Assembly: GCF_007860105.1 (NCBI RefSeq)
Contig: NZ_SJPU01000002.1
Coordinates: 208,837-272,836 of the forward strand
DNA length: 64,000 bases
Origin: Allorhodopirellula heiligendammensis
GTDB lineage: Bacteria > Planctomycetota > Planctomycetia > Pirellulales > Pirellulaceae
Direction of reading: 5' to 3'
This document shows positions 1 to 8,572 of this stretch, one piece after another. Position 1 is the first letter of the stretch. Every line of letters starts with the position of its first letter. A program made the translations under genes and the position numbers. The notes under the pieces were generated by a model. That model ran no database searches and was not told the DNA's origin. It saw nothing but the letters and a program-made list of their open reading frames with translations.

Positions 1-1
1 C

Positions 2-2179
2 ATCAACGTGCTGCAGCCTGGCAGCGGACAAACTGGTCCTTCGGACGTCGAAACACCGACGGCTGATTTGATCGTCTCCCTGCCAGCACAAACCTTCTCG
101 CCGCTGGGCACCGTGTCCATCGTCAACAATCAAATTGTTGTCACCTCACTGGGAACTGCCGCCCAAGGCGACTTTGACTTCCAGTACCGCGTTACGGACG
201 CTGATGGTGGCGTTTCGCAGAATGGCGTCATCACGATTAATATCGTCGACGTGCTTGGCCCACCCGTCGCCGCTGATTCGAGTGTGCCCGCTGTCAATGA
301 GGATTCCGGTAACGTCACCGTGGACCTGAGTGCGTTGACAACCTCCGAAGCCGGCTCGGTGGTCTACACCGTTGACACCCAAGCCAGCAACCTGGGCGTG
401 GCCACGATCAGCGGCAGTAACTTGGTGCTTGCCCTTACCCAGGACGCCAACGGCACGGGCACTGTGGTCTATCGGGCGACCGATGCCGCGGGTTCAGACA
501 CTGGTACGCTGACATTTACGGTCAATGCGGTCAATGATGCTCCTGTACTGGGCGATCTTTCACGCACGGTCGCAGAGAATGGTTCGGTCGATATTGACGT
601 TGCCGGTGCGGCAACGGACATCGACTCAACGAACCTGACCGCGGCTGTAGTCACTAATCCGACGAACGGAACCGCAGTTCTGTTAGCGAACGGGCTGATT
701 CGCTACACGCCAAATACTGGCTACAGCGGTGCCGATTCGTTCCGCGTTAGTGTCAGTGACGGCATCGCACCCGCAGTGGAAGCAACTGTCTCGATTGACG
801 TGACAGATGTGGTCGCGCCGCCCGTGGCCGCAGATGGCAGCTTCCCTGTCGCCGAAGACGAAGTTGCCAGCTACGATCTGAAGCAATTGGTAACGACCGA
901 TCCCGGAGCGCCAGCGACGATCACGCTTGTAGGTACCGCTAGCCACGGAACAGCCACGCTTCTCAATGGTGTTTTGACGTATCGGCCTGCGGCCAACTAT
1001 TTCGGTACCGATTCGATTACCTATCGGGCGACCAACTCAGCGGGCAGTGACACGGGCGTCGTTTCGATCACCGTCACGGCAGTCAACGATGCCCCTATTG
1101 CTAATGATGACCTGGGTATTGTCGTGGTGAAGAATACCGCTAAGCAGATCAACGTGCTTGCCAACGATACTCCGAATCCAGGAAGTGAAACGGACACGAT
1201 CACCGTCACGATCGCAGCGGGTGACGAGCCTGCTCATGGAACCGTCACGGTCACCAATAATGTGGTGACGTACACGCCAGACACGGACTATCTGGGAACT
1301 GATTCATTCGTTTATACACTCAGCGACGGCCAAGGCGGTAGCGACACAGCGACCGTTTCCCTTACCGTCAACGACAATGTTGTCGTCGGCACTGAGGTGA
1401 CCGGACAATTGTTCCTCGATTCGATCTCGAACATTCACGATGTGGCCGTCAATGGTGCCGCTCCCATTCATAGCGGTGCTTATGAAGCAGGTGAAACGAC
1501 ACTCGTCGGTGCCCGCGTGCATCTGGTCGGTGTTGGCGGTGCCGCAGGCAGCTCCCTGACCGTTGTCACTGATCGTGAAGGCCGCTACTCGTTCGAGAAC
1601 GTGCCGGCGGGAAGCTATGAGATTCGATTTGAACTGGCCCCTGGTATGGAGATCGCCGGCGAAGGTTCCGACGGTGTGATCCCGATTACCGTCCCAGATG
1701 CCGGCGGGTCGGAAAATCCAACACCTGTCAATGCTGACTTTGTCATCGAAGATCTCGGTTCGCAGTATTACGCCGGCCGAAACGTCTTGTCGACTGACCC
1801 CAGTCGCGAGGGCCTCCCGCCCACGGTCACCGTGGGCGAGACCTCCAGCTTCTTCTATTCTCCTGCGAGCGATAGCACGCTGGTCCAGAAAGCCGTGTTG
1901 GTCGGCAGAGACTTCGGCGATGCGAAGTACGTCGAATTGTTGCTCAATGAGAACCGTGACCAAGCATTGCTGGTCATCGTCGACAGCGACCTCAACGCCC
2001 AGTCCGCCAGTGTTGACGCAGACCACCTCGTCGTGCTCGATGATGGCAGCGGCGTCCGAGTGGATCTGTACGGCGGCACCAACGACTTCATCTTCACCGA
2101 CGTCGATGAAATGAGCGATCTGACGAGCCTGTACCCAGAATACCAGGATGCGATCGATGAACTGTTCAATAGCTTCTAA
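2..2179 (+). CDS. Cadherin-like repeat surface protein, 3' part (5' end outside window)
   Basis: The frame is open through the left edge of the window, so only the C-terminal ~725 residues are seen. They contain about five tandem ~95-residue Ig/cadherin-like (VCBS-type) modules. Recurring features are 'VNDAP' linkers, 'YTPNTGYSGADSF'-type strands and 'ATDAAGSDTGT' turns. A carboxypeptidase-regulatory/SdrD-B-like module follows at about residues 465-580, with 'DREGRYSFENVPAGSYEI'. The last ~140 residues are a unique acidic tail without a sortase motif or PEP-CTERM anchor. Such proteins are secreted adhesins or surface-layer components. This role comes from the family, since substrate and partners cannot be read. 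A strong terminator follows 28 nt after the stop. Confidence 0.85.
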   Translation: MNVLQPGSGQTGPSDVETPTADLIVSLPAQTFSPLGTVSIVNNQIVVTSLGTAAQGDFDFQYRVTDADGGVSQNGVITINIVDVLGPPVAADSSVPAVNEDSGNVTVDLSALTTSEAGSVVYTVDTQASNLGVATISGSNLVLALTQDANGTGTVVYRATDAAGSDTGTLTFTVNAVNDAPVLGDLSRTVAENGSVDIDVAGAATDIDSTNLTAAVVTNPTNGTAVLLANGLIRYTPNTGYSGADSFRVSVSDGIAPAVEATVSIDVTDVVAPPVAADGSFPVAEDEVASYDLKQLVTTDPGAPATITLVGTASHGTATLLNGVLTYRPAANYFGTDSITYRATNSAGSDTGVVSITVTAVNDAPIANDDLGIVVVKNTAKQINVLANDTPNPGSETDTITVTIAAGDEPAHGTVTVTNNVVTYTPDTDYLGTDSFVYTLSDGQGGSDTATVSLTVNDNVVVGTEVTGQLFLDSISNIHDVAVNGAAPIHSGAYEAGETTLVGARVHLVGVGGAAGSSLTVVTDREGRYSFENVPAGSYEIRFELAPGMEIAGEGSDGVIPITVPDAGGSENPTPVNADFVIEDLGSQYYAGRNVLSTDPSREGLPPTVTVGETSSFFYSPASDSTLVQKAVLVGRDFGDAKYVELLLNENRDQALLVIVDSDLNAQSASVDADHLVVLDDGSGVRVDLYGGTNDFIFTDVDEMSDLTSLYPEYQDAIDELFNSF

Positions 2180-2206
2180 GAGAGCATAACGGTTCTGAAA
2201 CCCTTG

Positions 2207-2246
2207 AAATCGCCGCTCAGGTTCACCTGAGCGGCGATTTTTTTAT
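2207..2246 (+). terminator. Rho-independent terminator after the adhesin gene
   Basis: A perfect 15-bp inverted repeat (2207-2221 with 2226-2240) has a TTCA loop and is followed by a run of T residues to 2244. It is the clearest intrinsic terminator in the window and ends transcription of the cadherin-like gene. The left arm starts with AAA rather than a long A tract, so it should work mainly in the plus direction. Confidence 0.85.
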
Positions 2247-2496
2247 TGTCTGAGCGGACGCAACGACATCGGGGGCCGCACGACATGGAAATGCGTGTTG
2301 TTCGCCCCGACCGAGTCTGCTTCGCGGGTGCGGGTACCGCTGTGAAGCATTTTTCCGAACGGAGGATGAGACCGCTATCCCGTCCGGGAAATTTTTTCGG
2401 CAAACGGTCGCCAGCCTGCGAGCTCGGAACGATGGTCCCTAGCTACGAATCAGCCCGGTTGGAGGCCGGGGAAAACCCGTCCACCAACACTCGTGC
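2247..2496. other. Gene-free interval with REP-like palindrome
   Basis: This 250-bp convergent interval separates the adhesin terminator from the 3' end of the minus-strand phosphoesterase. I see no supported gene. It holds one copy of a 24-nt quasi-palindrome (2363-2386) found again at 38811-38834, followed by a short T run. Short open frames here lack codon signal or similarity. Confidence 0.5.
2363..2386 (+). repeat. Dispersed 24-nt quasi-palindromic repeat, copy 1
   Basis: The sequence begins AGGATGAGACCGC and ends CCCGTCCG. It matches 38811-38834 at 22 of 24 positions by eye. With G-T pairs allowed, the two halves (GGATG.GA and TC.CGTCC) can fold on each other. Both copies lie just past gene 3' ends in non-coding DNA, suggesting a REP-like mobile palindrome or an RNA 3' structure. 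Confidence 0.55.
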
Positions 2497-3255
2497 TCAG
2501 CGTCCCTCGCGGAGCCGGTAACCCAAGAAATTGTCGAGGTCGCTCTCAGCTTCGATCAATTTGACGGTGCGTTCGATGTCGTATTCGACGCGGCGAAATT
2601 CGAGCACCTCGGGATCCGCGATTACGTAGCAACTGCGGGGATCGCTGTCGCGGGGCTGGCCCACGCTACCGACATTGATCATCAGCTTGGCGTGGGGATC
2701 GGCAAGTGAGTAACCGGTGCCCGTCTCGGCGGGGCGAATGAAACGGTGATCGACAGTGAACACGCCCGGCACGTGAGTGTGACCTTGGAAACACAATCGC
2801 GGCACCAGCGAAAACAGCTTTTCCATCTTCTTCACGTTCTGAGTGTCTTCGGGGAAGACGTATTCGTTGGTCGGTCCGCGTGAGGAGCCGTGAACGAACA
2901 ACCAATCGCCCTCGCGGACGGTTCTGGGCAGATCGCAAAGATACTCAATCCGCCGGCGACTGCGTTCGGGATCATGTCCTTCTCTTTCCAGCTGGGCACG
3001 CGTCCAAAAGATCGCCTGCTCAGCGGCCACGTTGAACCCTTCGGGGTCGAACAGCGAGCTGCTGTCATGATTGCCGAGTACACAAAAGTCAAATTCCATG
3101 ACTTGGTCCAAGCATTCACATGGTTGGGGACCGTAACCGACAACGTCGCCCAAACATACGACGCGGTCGACGTTTTGCGACTCCATATCCGCCATCACGG
3201 CGTTCAACGCAGCGAGATTGCCATGAATGTCACTCAAGATTGCGGTACGTGTCAC
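2497..3255 (-). CDS. Calcineurin-like phosphoesterase, paralogue 2
   Basis: This 252-residue protein has the complete two-metal phosphoesterase signature of the YfcE/MJ0936-type (Metallophos_2) superfamily: SDIHGN near residue 8, CLGDVVGYGP near 40, LGNHDS near 72, then FVHGS and QGHTHVPGVF. The metal-binding Asp, His, Asn and His residues are all visible. The reading frame is open further upstream inside the neighbour, but the family N-terminus fits a GTG at 3255. That places the start 4 nt after the stop of the upstream paralogue and gives both proteins the same length. Translational coupling with that gene is likely. The physiological phosphodiester or phosphoprotein substrate is unknown. 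It is probably cytoplasmic, since no signal peptide is seen. Confidence 0.88.
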   Translation of the reverse strand: MTRTAILSDIHGNLAALNAVMADMESQNVDRVVCLGDVVGYGPQPCECLDQVMEFDFCVLGNHDSSSLFDPEGFNVAAEQAIFWTRAQLEREGHDPERSRRRIEYLCDLPRTVREGDWLFVHGSSRGPTNEYVFPEDTQNVKKMEKLFSLVPRLCFQGHTHVPGVFTVDHRFIRPAETGTGYSLADPHAKLMINVGSVGQPRDSDPRSCYVIADPEVLEFRRVEYDIERTVKLIEAESDLDNFLGYRLREGR

Positions 3256-3259
3256 CCGA

Positions 3260-4018
3260 TCAGTGTCCTCGTTTGAGCCGGTCACCGAGCGCGTTGTCGA
3301 GATCGGGCTGTGCGTAAATTTTTTCCGCCGTGACGTTAATGTCATAAGCCACGCGGCGATAAGTAATGTTCTTGGCGTCCGCATCGAGAATGACGTAGCA
3401 CGCTCTGGGGTTCTCATCGCGTGGTTGGCCGACACTACCAACATTGACCAGGAGTTTCGTCGCCCCCAAGGGATAGGTGTGGTCGCATTCTTCCGGTGGG
3501 ATGAACTCGCACGATGTCGTGAAGACGCCTGGCAAGTGAGTATGCCCCATGAAGCAGTACTGGTCGATCTTACCGAATAGAATCTCCATTTTCCGAGTGT
3601 CGTAAACGTACTCGGGGAACACGTATTCATTGGTCGGATCACGTGGTGATCCATGGACAAATCGATACGGTTCATCGTTCACAAATCGCGGCAACTCACC
3701 GAGGAAATCCCAGCGGGCGTTGATTTGGGATTGGCTGCCATTCCCGGCGTCGAGCTGGTCGCGAGTCCAGTAAATCGCCTTCAACGCCATCGGGTTGAAC
3801 CCATCGGGATCAAACAGGGCCGCCTGGTCATGATTGCCCAAAATCGTCCGCTTGCAGCGGCGCATCACGATGTCAAGGCACTCGCAGGGATTGGGCCCAT
3901 AGCCGATGATATCACCCAAGCAATAAATCTCGTCGACGCCGATAGCGTCGATGTCGGCCATCACGGCCTGCAGGGCTTCCAGGTTACCGTGGATATCGCT
4001 GATCAATGCTCGCTTCAC
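3260..4018 (-). CDS. Calcineurin-like phosphoesterase, paralogue 1
   Basis: The 252-residue protein starts with GTG and carries SDIHGN (residues 7-12), CLGDIIGYGPNPCECLD (~33-49), LGNHDQAALFDPDGFN (~59-74), FVHGSPRDPTNEYVFPE and MGHTHLPGVF, the binuclear metal site of Metallophos_2 enzymes. It is collinear with the downstream paralogue and shares long identical blocks, so the pair arose by tandem duplication. Gene order and the 4-nt gap indicate a two-gene operon on the minus strand, divergent from tsaB. The substrate cannot be deduced. Related enzymes include phosphodiesterases, protein phosphatases and diadenosine-tetraphosphatase-like proteins. No signal peptide is seen. Confidence 0.9.
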   Translation of the reverse strand: MKRALISDIHGNLEALQAVMADIDAIGVDEIYCLGDIIGYGPNPCECLDIVMRRCKRTILGNHDQAALFDPDGFNPMALKAIYWTRDQLDAGNGSQSQINARWDFLGELPRFVNDEPYRFVHGSPRDPTNEYVFPEYVYDTRKMEILFGKIDQYCFMGHTHLPGVFTTSCEFIPPEECDHTYPLGATKLLVNVGSVGQPRDENPRACYVILDADAKNITYRRVAYDINVTAEKIYAQPDLDNALGDRLKRGH

Positions 4019-4154
4019 GAAAACTCTCGAAACCTAGTTAGACTCGGACACTCAAAAACACCTCGCACGCTCACCAGTTCCACGCAAACAGCTGTCTGCG
4101 CCCTGGCTCCCCGATCGTCCTATCGTCGGTGGCGACGTGGGGATTGTAGCGTTT

Positions 4155-4964
4155 ATGAAATTTGTGCAACAACCTATGCAGCAGGAAATATCTGGGCCAC
4201 CGCCCCACTCCAGCGACTTGACTTCGCTCGCCATCGAAGTGATCGGTCGAGAAGGGTCGATTGCGTTGCTCTCAGGCACCAGTGTAATCGCCGCTCGAAC
4301 GCTCACACGTGATTCACGGGCCGCATCCAGTCTGGCACCCACGATCGCAGATTTCGCCGCTGAATATCTTCCCGGCGGTACCCTCGATTCCCTGGGCAGC
4401 ATCGCGGTGGCTTCAGGTCCAGGCTCTTTCACGGGGCTGCGGATTGCGGTAACAACCGCCAAAACACTGGCCTACGCGCTCGATACCCCACTTGTGGCAG
4501 TCAATTCGCTCGTCGCAATCGCCGATGTCGCTGCTCAAAAATCAAACCCCGCCGATCGCGATCTTTCTCTCCCGGCCCCACTGTCACGCTCGATTCTCGT
4601 GGGACTGAGTGCCTACCGAGGCCAGGTCTACCGGGGCAAGTTTACGCCAGGCCAGCCGCCCAGTATCGACATCGTCTCTGCCGCCCAGTGGAAAACGGAA
4701 CTGCAATTGTCGGCGCGAGCAACCGGTGACGTGGGCCTCACAGAGGACAAAAATAAATTTCTTTTCGCGGGCGATCAAACCGTTTTCTCGTCTGCGGGCG
4801 CCGCTATCGATCCTGACCAATGGTCTGGGGAGGACGAAGTGCGAGCAATTGGCGTGGGCCGTGTGGCAGCGGAGATGCTCGCCCGCGGTGAAACAATCGA
4901 TCCGCTCAAACTGGTACCGGACTATCTCAGGCCTAGTTCCGCGGAAGAAAAGGTGGGGCCGTAG
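4155..4964 (+). CDS. tsaB: tRNA threonylcarbamoyladenosine biosynthesis protein TsaB
   Basis: This is an ASKHA-fold protein of about 269 residues. The diagnostic block ASGPGSFTGLRIAVTTAKTLA lies near residues 84-104, followed by the family's AVNSLVAIA. TsaB is the non-catalytic partner that dimerises with TsaD for t6A37 modification of ANN-decoding tRNAs. The start is uncertain: ATGs at 4155 and 4176 and a GTG at 4137 are all in frame, and none has a convincing Shine-Dalgarno. I chose 4155. The middle (residues ~130-200) is longer than in E. coli TsaB and poorly conserved. The gene lies about 190 bp upstream of rnpB, so two tRNA-maturation functions are neighbours. No tsaD or tsaE is present here. 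Confidence 0.88.
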   Translation: MKFVQQPMQQEISGPPPHSSDLTSLAIEVIGREGSIALLSGTSVIAARTLTRDSRAASSLAPTIADFAAEYLPGGTLDSLGSIAVASGPGSFTGLRIAVTTAKTLAYALDTPLVAVNSLVAIADVAAQKSNPADRDLSLPAPLSRSILVGLSAYRGQVYRGKFTPGQPPSIDIVSAAQWKTELQLSARATGDVGLTEDKNKFLFAGDQTVFSSAGAAIDPDQWSGEDEVRAIGVGRVAAEMLARGETIDPLKLVPDYLRPSSAEEKVGP

Positions 4965-5040
4965 CGGGGGACCATTGTCCTGAGCGAGCACATCGGTTTT
5001 GATCGGACGTTCTCGAACAGTCATCGGACGGGACAGTTTC

Positions 5041-5084
5041 GGAGGGGACAATCTCGGAGGGGACAATCTCGGAGGGGACAATGG
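5041..5084 (+). repeat. Three-copy 15-bp tandem repeat upstream of rnpB
   Basis: The unit GGAGGGGACAATCTC occurs at 5041-5055 and 5056-5070, with a partial third copy from 5071 to 5084. A degenerate copy (CGGACGGGACAGTTTC) precedes them. The array lies between tsaB and the RNase P RNA, about 65 bp upstream of the mature RNA, where promoter or transcript-leader elements would be expected. Confidence 0.8.
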
Positions 5085-5150
5085 TCCCATTCGACAGTGA
5101 ATGATCAACGGCTTGTCACCGCGATGGATTCCGAGGATTCTAACTGCTGA

Positions 5151-5589
<439 letters not shown>

Positions 5590-5636
5590 TCCTTTTCGCG
5601 CCCGCCACGCCCCCCCATTTCCCTGACCAACGCCCC

Positions 5637-6668
5637 ATGACCGGTTCCAGGTCCCACGAACGCTACCTACGCCAAGCTCAATTCGATCGAATTGGGGAAT
5701 CGGGCCAGCGTCGGATCGAGGCTGCCCGTGTCGCCGTGCTCGGCTGTGGTGCCCTCGGCACGGTCGCTGCGGATCAACTCGCCCGCGCCGGCGTCGGCAC
5801 CCTACGTTTGATCGATCGTGACCTCGTAGAGTGGAGTAACCTGCAACGACAGAGTCTGTACACCGAAGCGGATGCGCAGGCGGGAGCGGCGAAAGTCGAA
5901 GCCGCCACGACGCACCTACGAAAGATCAACTCGTCGATCAACATTGAGGAACACGTTGTCGACATCACTCCCACCAACATCACCCGGCAATTAGAAGACG
6001 TCGACATTGTCATCGACGCGACGGACAATTTCGCAGCCCGGTTGCTGCTCAATGATTGGTCGCTGAAAACAGAAACGCCTTGGGTGCATGGCGGCTGTAT
6101 CGGCGCCACAGGCCAAGTGCGACTGTTCACGGCTGTCGCCCCGTGCCTGCGATGTTTGCTACCCCATCCGCCGGCGCCCGGAGAGTCGGCAACCTGCGAC
6201 ACCGCAGGCGTGATCGCCCCGGCAACGCACTTGATCGCCAGCCTGCAAGTCTGCGAAGCGATCAAATGGATCTCAGGGAACCGCTCGAACGTTCGCAGCG
6301 AAATTCTGTCGGTCGACCTGTGGGACAATCACTTCCGTTCGATTGGGTTGCCAGCCACTCCCAGCTGCCCAGCCTGCGTCCATCATCGCTACGACTTTCT
6401 CGACGCTGGCACCAATGCAACGACGGCGGAATCACTTTGCGGCCGTGATGCCGTTCAACTTGCGGGCTCGGGACAGAGCGTTGATTTGCAGCGCATGTCC
6501 CATGCTTGGCAGTCCCTCGGCGCTGTGAAAACATCTCGTTTTTTCGTGCGACTGTCGCTGCCTGATGAGCAGACGGTAACCCTCTTTCGTGACGGCCGGG
6601 CCGTCATCAGCGGTGTGCGGGATATCCCCCACGCCCGTTCGCTATTTGACCGCTATGTCGGTTCGTGA
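5637..6668 (+). CDS. ThiF/MoeB/HesA-family adenylyltransferase
   Basis: The product is a 343-residue E1-like enzyme. The nucleotide-binding GCGALG lies near residues 37-42, followed by LIDRDLVEWSNLQRQSLY with the catalytic Arg, a GAAKVEAA Lys, IDATDNFAAR, and a zinc site built from CLRC and CPAC pairs. Family members adenylate the C-terminal glycine of a ubiquitin-like sulfur carrier (ThiS, MoaD) for thiamine or molybdopterin synthesis. Which carrier it serves cannot be decided, because no thiS or moaD is nearby. The ~85-residue C-terminal extension after the second zinc pair is not a clear rhodanese domain. The frame runs back into rnpB, so the ATG at 5637, 47 bp after the RNA, is the realistic start. 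Confidence 0.85.
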   Translation: MTGSRSHERYLRQAQFDRIGESGQRRIEAARVAVLGCGALGTVAADQLARAGVGTLRLIDRDLVEWSNLQRQSLYTEADAQAGAAKVEAATTHLRKINSSINIEEHVVDITPTNITRQLEDVDIVIDATDNFAARLLLNDWSLKTETPWVHGGCIGATGQVRLFTAVAPCLRCLLPHPPAPGESATCDTAGVIAPATHLIASLQVCEAIKWISGNRSNVRSEILSVDLWDNHFRSIGLPATPSCPACVHHRYDFLDAGTNATTAESLCGRDAVQLAGSGQSVDLQRMSHAWQSLGAVKTSRFFVRLSLPDEQTVTLFRDGRAVISGVRDIPHARSLFDRYVGS

Positions 6669-6722
6669 TTGCCACCGATGTCTGTCCTGGGCGAGCAGAC
6701 CGCTTCGCGGTAAATTTGGGGC

Positions 6723-7580
6723 ATGAGCAAAACAATCAAACTTGCGGTCCACGGGGCTGCTGGACGGATGGGACAACGTGTGGTTGCACTGGCGGCGGAT
6801 GCGAGCGAGAGCAGCGCCGCTGATTTCACCGTCGTGGCAGCGATCGATCATGCTGGGCATCCCAAAATTGGGCAGGATGCAGGCACCGTCGCTGGCATCA
6901 GCCAGATCGGCGTGCCGGTTGCAGCAGACTGGCCCGGTGCTGCTGACGTTGTCATCGACTTCTCCCTTCCCGAAGCCCTTGATGCCTGCGTGGAGCAATG
7001 CGTCGCCAACGCCTGGCCGCTCGTCGTCGCCACCACGGGACTGAGCGAAGCCCAGAAAAACTCGCTGGCCAATGCCGCTCATTCCATCCCGATCGTGTGG
7101 GCGCCGAGCATGTCGTTGGCGGTGAATCTATCGATGCGAGTGGCGCAACAGATCACGACAGCGCTACGTGATGTTGCTGGTGGCTTAGATATCGAAATTC
7201 TCGAACGCCACCATCGCTTCAAAGCTGACGCCCCCAGTGGCACGGCCCTCAAGTTTGGCGAGCTGATCGGGGAGGCCATGGCGGACGAGGAACCGGTCAT
7301 GCACGTCCACGGGCGGGAAGGACATACCGGCCAACGGACACGAAATGAAATCGGTTACCATGCGATCCGCGTCGGTGATAATCCTGGCGAGCACACGATC
7401 GTATTCGGGATGCTCGGAGAGCGAATCGAGCTGAATGTCGCCGCGAGCAATCGGGATTGCTACGCCGCCGGAGCACTCGCGGCCGCCAAATGGTTGGTCG
7501 GAGGAAACGACGGGCAACCCATGCCGGCGGGGCTGTATAATATGTTCGATGTGCTCGGCATGGCCGACGCGGCGAAATGA
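6723..7580 (+). CDS. dapB: 4-hydroxy-tetrahydrodipicolinate reductase
   Basis: This NAD(P)H-dependent reductase of the diaminopimelate/lysine pathway acts after DapA. The Rossmann motif VHGAAGRMGQ lies at about residues 8-17 and ATTGLS near 102. The catalytic and substrate block is ERHHRFKADAPSGTA near 161-175, with the HH pair, Lys and SGT loop. The 285 residues are slightly longer than the typical ~270. Its stop overlaps the mqnD start as ATGA at 7577-7580, so the two are translationally coupled. Diaminopimelate synthesis is notable in planctomycetes, whose peptidoglycan was long disputed. Confidence 0.95.
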   Translation: MSKTIKLAVHGAAGRMGQRVVALAADASESSAADFTVVAAIDHAGHPKIGQDAGTVAGISQIGVPVAADWPGAADVVIDFSLPEALDACVEQCVANAWPLVVATTGLSEAQKNSLANAAHSIPIVWAPSMSLAVNLSMRVAQQITTALRDVAGGLDIEILERHHRFKADAPSGTALKFGELIGEAMADEEPVMHVHGREGHTGQRTRNEIGYHAIRVGDNPGEHTIVFGMLGERIELNVAASNRDCYAAGALAAAKWLVGGNDGQPMPAGLYNMFDVLGMADAAK

Positions 7581-8485
7581 GTGACCCGGCACCGCAGCGG
7601 ATTCGGGTTGGTTCTGACACTGCCCACGACAGTGGGCGCCCGTTGCATCTTGGTATCTCGACGTGCCCCAATGACACATTCGCCTTCGCCGCTCTGCTGG
7701 AAGGCCGAGTCGACACGGAGGGGCTGCCGCTGGAGATCGACTTGCTCGACATCGACCAACTCAATCGCGGATTGATCGCCGGACAATTTGACCTGGCAAA
7801 AGTCAGCTTCAACGCGGCTCTGTCACTAGGTGACCAAGTCGTGGTCCTGCCGGTCGGTTCGGCCCTCGGGTTCGGTGTCGGTCCATTGTTACTGGCGAGC
7901 AATCCGGATACCTCGCCCCGGTGCCCGGTGCCCGGTGAGCGGCCGGGGTTAACGCTTTGCCCGGGTGAACACACGACGGCGAAATGGCTCTTTGATCAGT
8001 TCTATCCAGATACCACGCTGGTCGAACACGTGGTTTTTTCGGATATCATGCCGCGTTTGGCGGATGGCACGGCAGATTTCGGCGTTTGCATCCATGAGGG
8101 TCGGTTCACCTACGAGGCGTCGGGGTTGCACCGGGTAACTGACTTAGGAGAGCTGTGGGAGCAGCAGACGCGGTGTCCGCTTCCGCTGGGTGGTCTCGTT
8201 ATGCGTCAGCAGCACGACCACGCCCTCATGCGGCGGGTGAGCCAACTGGTTTCCCGTTCCTTAGCGATTGCTCTGGAATCTCCTGAGACTGCATTGCCCG
8301 CCATGCGGAAGTACGCACAGTCGATGGAGGACGCCGTCTTGATGCAACATGTTGACCTATATGTCAACGACTGGACGGTGAATTTAGGCAACACTGGACG
8401 GGCCGCACTGCTGGAAATGGCGCAATTATCCGAGAAGATGAGAAACAACCAAGAACGTCGGCCGGTGTTGAGCGTTCTATCATGA
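7577..8485 (+). CDS. mqnD: 1,4-dihydroxy-6-naphthoate synthase
   Basis: The 302-residue protein has the MqnD hallmarks ISTCPNDTFAF (near residue 28), a periplasmic-binding-protein-like fold, the KVSF segment and the conserved CIHEGRFTYEA block carrying the proposed catalytic His. MqnD converts cyclic dehypoxanthinyl futalosine to 1,4-dihydroxy-6-naphthoate in the futalosine route to menaquinone, so this organism probably makes menaquinone without the classical Men pathway. The first ~20 residues before LHLGISTCP are non-conserved. The ATG overlaps the dapB stop, and no other mqn gene is in the window. Confidence 0.92.
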   Translation: MSDPAPQRIRVGSDTAHDSGRPLHLGISTCPNDTFAFAALLEGRVDTEGLPLEIDLLDIDQLNRGLIAGQFDLAKVSFNAALSLGDQVVVLPVGSALGFGVGPLLLASNPDTSPRCPVPGERPGLTLCPGEHTTAKWLFDQFYPDTTLVEHVVFSDIMPRLADGTADFGVCIHEGRFTYEASGLHRVTDLGELWEQQTRCPLPLGGLVMRQQHDHALMRRVSQLVSRSLAIALESPETALPAMRKYAQSMEDAVLMQHVDLYVNDWTVNLGNTGRAALLEMAQLSEKMRNNQERRPVLSVLS

Positions 8486-8572
8486 ACGAGTGCTAAAATT
8501 GTTGCCATCGAGAGGTGGAGCAACTAGGCTGCATGATGGTGACGGACCGCGACTTTTCTCTTCTCCCGCTCG

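Noticed and set aside
1304..2026. 240-codon minus-strand frame inside the adhesin gene
   Set aside because: It is antisense to a repeat-rich coding region whose frame has strong domain evidence.
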